From: an uncultured Actinomyces sp.
Lineage (GTDB): Bacteria; Actinomycetota; Actinomycetes; Actinomycetales; Actinomycetaceae
Length of the DNA: 33,423 nucleotides
Direction: 5' to 3'
Assembly: GCA_937926195.1 (NCBI GenBank)
Contig: CALEXZ010000045.1
Location: 1 to 33,423, forward strand
Shown here: positions 15,640-22,138 of the stretch, piece after piece
How positions within the stretch are numbered: the first letter of the stretch is position 1
Layout: the number at the start of each line of letters is the position of its first letter
The notes under the pieces: generated by a model
What the model was told of the DNA's origin: nothing
Seen by the model: the letters and a program-made list of their open reading frames with translations, nothing else
Database searches by the model: none
Program-made: the position numbers and the translations under genes

Positions 15640-17412
15640 TCAGGAGCCTGCCGGGGCCGGGGGGACCACCGGGTAGCGGGGCTCGGCGGGGCAGACCGTG
15701 CCGTACCTGGGCAGCGTGCCGTCCACGAGGAAGTCGCTGATGGACGAGCGGGCGCAGGAGTTGCCGATCGACCCGTGGATGGGGGCGTTGACCGTGAGCA
15801 GTCGGCCGTTGTCGAGCTGGCTGACGAGGGACGTGGCCCACGGGTAGGGGGTGGAGAAGTCGTCGTAGTTGCCCGTCACGAGCACGTCCGGCGAGCCCGT
15901 GCCGTGGATCGGCTCGGGAGACTCAGCGTTCTCGTTGTGGCCCCAGCCGGCGCAGACGGCCTGCATGTAGGACCGGTTCACGCTGGTGCCCATGAAGAAC
16001 GTCAGGTTCGAGCCGGCGTTGACGGGCCAGGCGGCCTGGACCTCGGCGGCGTGGGCGTCCCAGGAGGCCTCGTCCCCCTCGACCGCGTAGTCGGAGCAGT
16101 GGACACCGAGGAATGCGAAGGTGCTGTTCCACGCCGAGACCACGTCCTCGCGGGTCGGGGCCTCGGCAGTCTGGACGGGCGTCTTGCCGCCGCTGGCGGC
16201 CGTCTTGATCGCGGCGTAGGACTGCGCCAGCAGGGTGCCGTCGCCGGTGCTCATGGCGTCGGCGAGACCGTCCATGAGGGTCGGCCAGTAGTCGCGGTGA
16301 GAGTAGACGGAGATGTCCTTGACCCAGCTGAGGGCGGTGGCGGAGTCGACGGTGTCGGTGGTGCCCTCCACCGGCAGCGGGGCGGCGTCAAGACCGGCGA
16401 TCCACTCGGCGAGCTCGTTCTTGCCCTCCTCGGGGGTGCCGCTCAGGGGGCTGTCCCCCGTGTCCATCCACTGCTCGACGAAGGTGCGCAGCTGGTACTC
16501 GTAGTGCGCGATGTTGTCGTCGTGGATCTGGGTCATGGAGATCGAGGGGTCCATGGCGGAGTCCAGGACCATGGCCCCGGCGTTGAGGGGGAAGTCCTCC
16601 AGGTACTCGGCGCCCAGGTAGGTGCCGTAGGAGATGCCCAGGTAGTTGAGCGACTCGTCGCCCACGACGGCGCGCATGAGGTCGAGGTCGCGCACGACGT
16701 CGTTGGTGCTCATGTGGTCGAGGATCTCGGGCACCTCCGAGTACTGGGCGCACCTGTCGGCCAGCTCCTGGCCGGCGGCGACCTGGCCGGCCGCGTCAAC
16801 AGGCGCGGGCTCGTTGAGAATCTCCTCCGCCCCCGCGGCGTGGGTGGTGTCGGCGGGGTCCGCCGTCGACTCGTCGGGCTGGGCCAGCTGCCCGCCAGAG
16901 GCCAGGGCGAGCACGGCGTCGAGCTCCTCCTCGCTCCAGCAGGTGATGGGGGTCGAGCCGCCGATACCGCGGGGGTCGAAGCCGATGACGTCGTAGGCGG
17001 CGCGCACGTCCGAGTCCAGATAGTGGGCGATACCGGACACGTCTGCGACGCCGCTGCCTCCGGGGCCGCCGGGGTTGGTGAACAGGGAGCCGAGCTCGGC
17101 GTCGCCGTCGGAGGCGGGGATCATCTTCAGGGCCAGGGTGATGGTGCCGGCGCTGGTGTCGGAGTAGTCGAGGGGGACCTCGAGGGTGGCGCACTGGGCG
17201 GTGGGGTCACCGTCGTCGCAGTCACCCCAGGTGATGTCCTGGGAGTAGTAGGGGGCGAGCTGGTAGGGCAGGTCGTACTGGCCGCCCAGGTTGGGCTCGG
17301 CCGCGGCGGCCATGGGCGCGGCTGCGGCCATGGCTCCAGCGACGGCGATGACGGAGGCGGTGGCAAGGAGTCGTCGGGGTGGTGGCGATGTGATCTTTCC
17401 CATGCCATTCAC
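15640..17412 (-). CDS. Secreted tripeptidyl aminopeptidase-like alpha/beta hydrolase (S33)
   Basis: Product of 590 residues, or 587 if translation starts at ATG 17403. A Sec signal peptide covers residues 1-38 (RRLLATASVIAVAGAMAA, then an AAAA-type cleavage site before EPNL); there is no lipobox. The catalytic domain has the oxyanion motif NPGGPGGSG at 113-121, the nucleophile Ser261 in GISYG, and the C-terminal TAP-like part with GNYDDFSTPYPWA and the His in APIHGS. It likely trims tripeptides from extracellular peptides for nutrition. The start codon has no clear ribosome site; a GGAGGAGG at 17437-17444 sits before an out-of-frame ATG. It is divergent from guaB1. Confidence 0.9.
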   Translation of the reverse strand: MNGMGKITSPPPRRLLATASVIAVAGAMAAAAPMAAAAEPNLGGQYDLPYQLAPYYSQDITWGDCDDGDPTAQCATLEVPLDYSDTSAGTITLALKMIPASDGDAELGSLFTNPGGPGGSGVADVSGIAHYLDSDVRAAYDVIGFDPRGIGGSTPITCWSEEELDAVLALASGGQLAQPDESTADPADTTHAAGAEEILNEPAPVDAAGQVAAGQELADRCAQYSEVPEILDHMSTNDVVRDLDLMRAVVGDESLNYLGISYGTYLGAEYLEDFPLNAGAMVLDSAMDPSISMTQIHDDNIAHYEYQLRTFVEQWMDTGDSPLSGTPEEGKNELAEWIAGLDAAPLPVEGTTDTVDSATALSWVKDISVYSHRDYWPTLMDGLADAMSTGDGTLLAQSYAAIKTAASGGKTPVQTAEAPTREDVVSAWNSTFAFLGVHCSDYAVEGDEASWDAHAAEVQAAWPVNAGSNLTFFMGTSVNRSYMQAVCAGWGHNENAESPEPIHGTGSPDVLVTGNYDDFSTPYPWATSLVSQLDNGRLLTVNAPIHGSIGNSCARSSISDFLVDGTLPRYGTVCPAEPRYPVVPPAPAGS

Positions 17413-17473
17413 TGTCTCTTGGAATGAATCTCATTGCCTCCTCCGCTGTGATGAAACACGTGCTCATCCGCTG

Positions 17474-17516
17474 GTAGGAGGCGCCTCATGCCCCGGTAGG
17501 GGGCGCAGGTGCCCCG
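17474..17516 (+). repeat. Tandem duplication of the guaB1 translation start region
   Basis: Copy 1 (17474-17495) reads GTAGGAGG...ATGCCCCG, and copy 2 (17496-17516) reads GTAGGGGG...GTGCCCCG. The first copy gives a three-codon ORF (ATG 17488, CCC, CGG, TAG 17497) in the same frame as guaB1; the second contains the GTG start of guaB1. Confidence 0.7.
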
Positions 17517-18975
17517 TATCCTCGGCAACGTGCAGTTCCTCAACGGTCTCCAGCCCGCCTTCGACCTCACCTACGACGACGTCTTCATGGTCCCGTCGCG
17601 CTCCAGTGTCGGCTCCCGCACGGGCGTGAGTCTCGTCACGGACGACGGCACCGGCACCACGATCCCGCTCGTCGTCGCCAACATGACGGCCGTTGCGGGC
17701 AAGCGCATGGCGGAGACGGTCGCCCGCCGCGGCGGGCTGACGATCATCCCCCAGGACATCCCCGTCGACGTCGTCATCGACACCGTCAACCAGGTCAAGG
17801 CGGCACACGTCGTCTACGACACCCCCGTCACCGTCAAGCCGCACCACACCTGCGGCTACGCCATGGGCCTCATCCCCAAGCGCTCCCACGGGGCCGCGGT
17901 CGTCATCGACCCGGGCACCGAGCGCCCGGTGGGCATGGTCGACCTCAACGACGTCACCGGTGTGGACCGCTTCACCCAGGTCCAGAGCGTCATGAGCACC
18001 GAGCTCGTCACCGTCCCCGCCGGCACCGATCCCCGCGAGGCCTTCGCCCTCCTGCGCACGGCACGCCGCAAGGCCGCCCCCGTCGTCGATGACGAGGGCC
18101 GTCTCGTCGGCCTGCTCACCCGCTCCGGCTGCGTGCGCTCCACCATCTACGCCCCCGCGGTCGACGCCGCGGGCCGCCTGCGCGTGGGTGCCGCCATCGG
18201 GATGAACGGGGACCCGGCCGGCCGGGCCGCCCAGCTCGTTGCCGCCGGTGTTGACGTCGTCGTCGTCGACACCGCCCACGGACACCAGGACCGCATGATC
18301 GAGGCCGTCAGGGCCGTGCGCGCCGCGCTGCCCGAGGACTACCCCGTGGTGGCGGGCAACGTCGTGACCGCTGCGGGCGTGCACGACCTCGTCGAGGCGG
18401 GCGCCTCCATCGTCAAGGTCGGCGTGGGCCCGGGCGCCATGTGTACCACCCGTATGCAGACCGGCGTCGGCCGGCCCCAGTTCTCCGCCGTGCTGGAGTG
18501 CTCGGTTGAGGCCGCCCGCCTGGGCGCCTGCGTGTGGGCCGACGGCGGCGTGCGCCACCCGCGTGACGTCGCCCTGGCGCTGGCCGCCGGCGCCTCCAAC
18601 ATCATGATCGGCTCGTGGTTCGCGGGCACGCACGAGTCCCCGGGCGACCTGCAGCACGACGCGCACGGCCGCGCCTACAAGGAGTCCTTCGGCATGGCCT
18701 CCAAGCGGGCCGTCACCTCGCGCACGGAGGGGGAGGACGCCTTCGACCGCGCCCGCAAGGCCCTCTTCGAGGAGGGCATCAGCGCCGGGCGCATGTACCT
18801 CGACCCGGCCCGCCCCGGCGTCGAGGACCTCATCGACTCCATCATCGCCGGGGTGCGCTCCTCCTTCACCTACGCCGGGGCCGGCTCCATCCCGGAGTTC
18901 CGCCAGCGGGCCGTCGTGGGCCTCCAGTCTGCCTCCGGCTACCGCGAGGGCGCTCCCGTACCCGAGTCCTGGTGA
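17509..18975 (+). CDS. guaB1: GuaB1-type GMP reductase (IMPDH family, CBS domains)
   Basis: Product of 488 residues. The fold is the IMPDH/GMPR barrel interrupted by two CBS domains at about 95-220. The catalytic Cys312 is in GVGPGAMCTTRM, and the flap side carries GSWFAGTHESPG. This is the actinobacterial GuaB1 group, shown in Mycobacterium to reduce GMP to IMP with NADPH, rather than true IMP dehydrogenase, though annotation pipelines often call it IMPDH-related. It would return guanine nucleotides to the IMP pool; the CBS domains may sense purine nucleotides. GTG start at 17509 has a weak G-rich ribosome site. Confidence 0.9.
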   Translation: MPRILGNVQFLNGLQPAFDLTYDDVFMVPSRSSVGSRTGVSLVTDDGTGTTIPLVVANMTAVAGKRMAETVARRGGLTIIPQDIPVDVVIDTVNQVKAAHVVYDTPVTVKPHHTCGYAMGLIPKRSHGAAVVIDPGTERPVGMVDLNDVTGVDRFTQVQSVMSTELVTVPAGTDPREAFALLRTARRKAAPVVDDEGRLVGLLTRSGCVRSTIYAPAVDAAGRLRVGAAIGMNGDPAGRAAQLVAAGVDVVVVDTAHGHQDRMIEAVRAVRAALPEDYPVVAGNVVTAAGVHDLVEAGASIVKVGVGPGAMCTTRMQTGVGRPQFSAVLECSVEAARLGACVWADGGVRHPRDVALALAAGASNIMIGSWFAGTHESPGDLQHDAHGRAYKESFGMASKRAVTSRTEGEDAFDRARKALFEEGISAGRMYLDPARPGVEDLIDSIIAGVRSSFTYAGAGSIPEFRQRAVVGLQSASGYREGAPVPESW

Positions 18976-19065
18976 CCGGGGCGGGTGCCGCGACCTAGGC
19001 GGCGTGCACGGGCCGGGCGGCCACCGCGCCGGGACCACCCCAGGACGGAGGCCCGCGCCGGGGCC

Positions 19066-19090
19066 CACGTGACCGGACCGGGCTCACGTG
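19066..19090. terminator. Weak hairpin at the guaB1/metB convergence
   Basis: CACGTGA (19066-19072) and TCACGTG (19084-19090) are exact inverted repeats with an 11-nt loop; the right arm includes the metB-like stop. It could end transcription from either side. There is no T run. Confidence 0.3.
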
Positions 19091-20301
19091 CTCGGCGCCG
19101 CCCCTGACGCGGCTGCGAGCGCCTGGCGCAGGTCGGACACCAGGTCCTCGGCGTCCTCGATCCCGACGCTCAGGCGCAGGAGCCGGTCCGTGAGCCCGTA
19201 GCGTGCCCGGGTCTCGGGAGGCACGTCCGCGTGGGTCTGCACGCTCGGACACGTCACCAGCGACTCCACGCCGCCCAGGGACTCGGCGAAGGTGAACACC
19301 CGCACCGTCGCCAGCACCGTGGCCACGTCCACGCCCGGGGCGAGGTCGAAGGACACCATGCCCGAGCGTCCCGGATAGAGCACCCGCGTCACCGCCGGTG
19401 AGGACTCCAGGAACTCCACCACCCGCCTGGCGTTCTCCTCGTGACGTGCCAGGCGCAGCGACAGCGTCTTGAGCCCGCGCAGCAGCAGGAAGGAGCTGAA
19501 GGGGTCGAGGGTGGCACCCGTCGTGTTGAGCCGGAACTGCAGGCGCTCACCGAGCTGTGGGTCCCGGACGGTGACGACACCCGCGCACACGTCGTTGTGC
19601 CCGCCCAGGTACTTCGTCGCCGAGTACAGGGCGACGTCGGCTCCCTCGTCCAGCGGCCGCAGCACCACCGGTGTGAAGAACGTGTTGTCGACGACCAGCA
19701 GGGCGCCGGCCGCGTGCGCCCACCGCGCGACCTCGCCGACGTCGAAGCACTCCATCATCGGGTTCGTCGGCGTCTCGATGACGACGAGCGCCGCCGGACG
19801 GGTCAGGGCCGCGCGCAGCTCCTCACGCCCGAAGACGACGTCGACGTCGTAGGCCCCGCTGTCACCCAGGACCTGGAGGTAGCGGAAGGAACCGCCGTAC
19901 AGGTCCTCCAGGGCGACGACCCGCGAGCCGTGCGGAGCCAGGGACTCGACAGTGAGCTGCAGGGCCGCCATCCCCGTCGAGGTCGCGAAGGAGGCTGTGC
20001 CGTGGTCCAGACGCGCCAGCGCGTCCTGCAGGACGTCCCTCGTGGGGGAGGCGGTGCGCGCGTAGTCGTAGCCCGTGGACTCGTTGAGCCCCGGGTGGCC
20101 GAAGGCGGTGGACAGGTGGATCGGCGTCGTGATGGCGCCGGTGGCCGGGTCGGTGGCGGTGCCCACGTGCGCCAGCACCGTGTCCAGGGCCCAGCCCTGC
20201 TGGACCTGGCACCCCTCCCACGAGGGGTGGTGGTGGATCGGCGCAGTCATGAGGGCGGACGGTCGGCCGGAGGTGCAGGTACGGGACTGCGGTGTGCTCA
20301 T
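19084..20301 (-). CDS. metB: Cystathionine gamma-synthase/lyase family PLP enzyme
   Basis: Product of 405 residues from ATG 20301, which has AGGAGAG upstream; an open frame extends further 5' but lacks signals. It is a fold-type I Cys/Met metabolism enzyme: YDYARTASPTRDVL near residue 78, STGMAALQLT at 108-117, IETPTNPMM near 175, and the PLP Lys230 in SATKYLGGHND. C-terminal Arg-containing ETRARYGLTDRLLRLSVGIED binds the substrate carboxylate. It could be cystathionine gamma-synthase (MetB) or gamma-lyase; the two cannot be told apart by eye. The C-S lyase gene lies 112 nt upstream on the same strand, suggesting one sulfur-amino-acid unit. Confidence 0.88.
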   Translation of the reverse strand: MSTPQSRTCTSGRPSALMTAPIHHHPSWEGCQVQQGWALDTVLAHVGTATDPATGAITTPIHLSTAFGHPGLNESTGYDYARTASPTRDVLQDALARLDHGTASFATSTGMAALQLTVESLAPHGSRVVALEDLYGGSFRYLQVLGDSGAYDVDVVFGREELRAALTRPAALVVIETPTNPMMECFDVGEVARWAHAAGALLVVDNTFFTPVVLRPLDEGADVALYSATKYLGGHNDVCAGVVTVRDPQLGERLQFRLNTTGATLDPFSSFLLLRGLKTLSLRLARHEENARRVVEFLESSPAVTRVLYPGRSGMVSFDLAPGVDVATVLATVRVFTFAESLGGVESLVTCPSVQTHADVPPETRARYGLTDRLLRLSVGIEDAEDLVSDLRQALAAASGAAPST

Positions 20302-20330
20302 GGGACTCTCCTGGTTGAGGTCGTCGGTGT

Positions 20331-20358
20331 CGGTGGGGGCGGCGAGGCGCCCCCACCG
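20331..20358 (-). promoter_or_regulatory. 11-bp hairpin between the C-S lyase and metB-like genes
   Basis: CGGTGGGGGCG (20331-20341) and its exact complement (20348-20358) flank a 6-nt loop, located 30 nt before the metB-like start. No T run follows, so it may be an mRNA processing or attenuation element rather than a terminator. Confidence 0.4.
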
Positions 20359-20413
20359 GGGGGATAAGGGAGGAGGAGCGCGCCGGGCGGCCGACGCCGG
20401 ACCGGCCCGGGGC

Positions 20414-21700
20414 TCAGCCGCCGTCGGCCCGGTCGGAGTCGAGCGCGCCGCCCGCGCGGCTGCGGCGCAGGCGGGCGACGGCGGCCTCCAGGCGGTCCAG
20501 AGCCTCATCCAGCGTGGGGCGCGGGCAGGCGAGGTTGAGACGCGTGAACCCGTCCCCGCCGGTGCCGAACATGCGTCCGTCGTCGAGCCACAGCCCCGCC
20601 TCCTCAAGGAGGAAGCCGTCCAGGTCGGCGGGCCCGAGCCCGGTGGCCTCCAGCAGGCCGTGGCAGTCGAGCCACAGCAGGTACGTGCCCTCGCACGGCG
20701 AGACCTCGACGCCGGGGACGGCCCGCAGCCGGGCCGTCACGTACTCACCGGCCGCCGCCACGTGCGCACGCAGCGCGTCCAGCCAGTCCTCGCCGTGCTC
20801 ATAGGCCGCCCGACAGGCCGTCAGCCCCAGCGTCGCGGGCTGCGAGTAGCCGCAGGCCGTGAGCTCCCGCCGCAGGGCGGCACGCAGGCCGTCGTCGGGC
20901 ACGAGGATGTTGGCGACCTGGAGCCCGGCGAGGTTGAAGGCCTTCGACGGCGACGTGCAGGCCACGGTCAGGGCCGCCGCCTGCGGGCTGACGGAGGCGA
21001 AGGGGATGGTGCGCCACCCCGGCAGGGCGAGGTCCGCGTGGATCTCGTCAGCCACGACGACAACCCCCAGCCGGGCGGTCAGCGCCGCCAGGCCCTCCAG
21101 CTCCTCGCGGGACCACACGCGCCCCACCGGGTTGTGCGGGTTGCACAGGAGCATGAGCCGTGCGCCCGTGGACACGAAGACCGCCTCCAGGGCCACCAGG
21201 TCGCGCCGGTACACGCCGTCCTCGCCGCGCACGAGCGGCGCCGAGGCCACCACCCGGCCGTTGTCCTCCACGACCTCACGGAACGGGTAGTAGACCGGCT
21301 CCTCGATGACCACCGCCTCCCCGGGGCGGGTGAAGGCGCGCACTGCCAGGGCCAGGGCCGGCACCACACCGGGCGTCACGACGTTCCAGGAGGCCTCCAC
21401 CTCCCAGTCGTAGCGGCGGCGGAACCAGCCGGTGAGGGCGGCGTCGTAGGCGGCGTCCGGCTGCGTGTAGCCGAAGACGCCGTGGGCGACGCGGGCGGTG
21501 AGAGCCTCGATGACGGCGGGCGCCGTCGGGTGGTCCATATCGGCCACCCACAGGGGCAGGGCGGAGGCGGGACGGCCGCGCTCGAGCGCGGCGTCCCACT
21601 TGAGGCTGGCGGTGCCCCGACGGTCGATGACAGTGTCGAAGCCTGCGGACGCCGCGGGGGAGGCAGGTGACGGAACGGGGTGGGGGCAGGAGAGTGGCAT
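20414..21700 (-). CDS. patB: MalY/PatB-family C-S lyase (aminotransferase fold)
   Basis: Product of 428 residues. It is a fold-type I PLP protein of the MalY/PatB group, which cleaves cystathionine and Cys conjugates to thiols, pyruvate and ammonia; it contains the family start SLKWD and PLWVADMDHPT near residues 50-59, GYTQPD at 77-82, NPHNPVG at 187-193, ADEIHAD at 227-233 and the PLP Lys253 in TSPSKAFNLAGLQ. The N-terminal 20 residues are Pro/Ser-rich. It is probably the beta-cystathionase step in methionine synthesis (substitute for MetC), acting with the metB-like product downstream. A leader with a short ORF precedes it. Confidence 0.88.
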   Translation of the reverse strand: MPLSCPHPVPSPASPAASAGFDTVIDRRGTASLKWDAALERGRPASALPLWVADMDHPTAPAVIEALTARVAHGVFGYTQPDAAYDAALTGWFRRRYDWEVEASWNVVTPGVVPALALAVRAFTRPGEAVVIEEPVYYPFREVVEDNGRVVASAPLVRGEDGVYRRDLVALEAVFVSTGARLMLLCNPHNPVGRVWSREELEGLAALTARLGVVVVADEIHADLALPGWRTIPFASVSPQAAALTVACTSPSKAFNLAGLQVANILVPDDGLRAALRRELTACGYSQPATLGLTACRAAYEHGEDWLDALRAHVAAAGEYVTARLRAVPGVEVSPCEGTYLLWLDCHGLLEATGLGPADLDGFLLEEAGLWLDDGRMFGTGGDGFTRLNLACPRPTLDEALDRLEAAVARLRRSRAGGALDSDRADGG

Positions 21701-21884
21701 GACGTCTGGTCCTGGGGCCTGGCCGGGGGCGCCCGACGCACAGGGCCGCCGGGTGCGCCTGCGGCGCTCGTTGACGAAAGGGGGCTGAACGCGGGGCCGC
21801 GGCGCGGTCCCGTGGAGCTCGACAGGACGCGGCCGGTCCCGGAGCTCTAGCCGTGATTGGGGCAGACAGCGACGGCTGGCGCTG

Positions 21885-21959
21885 TCAGCGCATGCGCATT
21901 CGACGCGCGACGACGGGGCGCACAGAACGGGTGCGGGTCGAGGCAGTCGCGGCGGTCAT
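21885..21959 (-). CDS. Upstream ORF (24-residue leader peptide candidate) before patB
   Basis: ATG at 21959 (minus) opens a 24-codon frame ending in RRMRMR and TGA. TTGACA (21991-21996) and TACTGT (21966-21971) lie upstream with 19-nt spacing and 6 nt from TACTGT to the ATG, so transcription would start at the ATG, a leaderless mRNA. The stop lies at the edge of a 7-bp hairpin. Two Met codons near its end before a methionine-pathway gene suggest ribosome-mediated attenuation. No match to a known leader family can be checked here. Confidence 0.45.
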   Translation of the reverse strand: MTAATASTRTRSVRPVVARRMRMR

Positions 21960-21965
21960 GGCGGC

Positions 21966-21996
21966 ACAGTAGGCGCAGTGGTCACGGGACTGTCAA
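21966..21996 (-). promoter_or_regulatory. Promoter for patB leader
   Basis: TTGACA (minus, 21996 to 21991) is a perfect -35. The -10 candidate TACTGT (minus, 21971 to 21966) has the actinobacterial TANNNT form. The 19-nt spacer is long. The expected start is at or next to ATG 21959. Confidence 0.5.
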
Positions 21997-22138
21997 CGTC
22001 GTCTCGCCGCGCGGGCGCAGCTCGGGCGGCGGCTGTGGCTTCGGCAGGGAAAAAGTGCTGGCGGCGGCGGGGAAGGCGTGCGAGAGTGGTGCTGAGCCAG
22101 GCTGGGCTCCCACCCGCACGTCAGAAAGGCCGTCGACG

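Larger units (their letters stand above)
21701..22138. other. Divergent regulatory region between patB-like gene and pullulanase
   Basis: This 438-nt stretch has no long gene. Minus strand: a promoter-like TTGACA/TACTGT pair, a 24-codon upstream ORF, a 7-bp hairpin (21865-21871 with 21880-21886) and a repeat of CGGTCCC-GGAGCTC (21805-21820 and 21834-21847) precede patB. Plus strand: the 3' end holds an AGAAAGG ribosome site for the pullulanase. An open plus frame from 21857 continues into the pullulanase but looks non-coding. Confidence 0.6.

Noticed and set aside
20302..20607. 5' extension of the metB-like frame on the minus strand
   Set aside because: Composition is low-complexity and it overlaps the patB-like gene; AGGAGAG before ATG 20301 sets the start.
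21857..22138. 5' extension of the pullulanase frame (94 extra residues)
   Set aside because: The extension is Arg/Gly-rich and unlike the family, and a clear ribosome site precedes ATG 22139; it also overlaps the patB leader.
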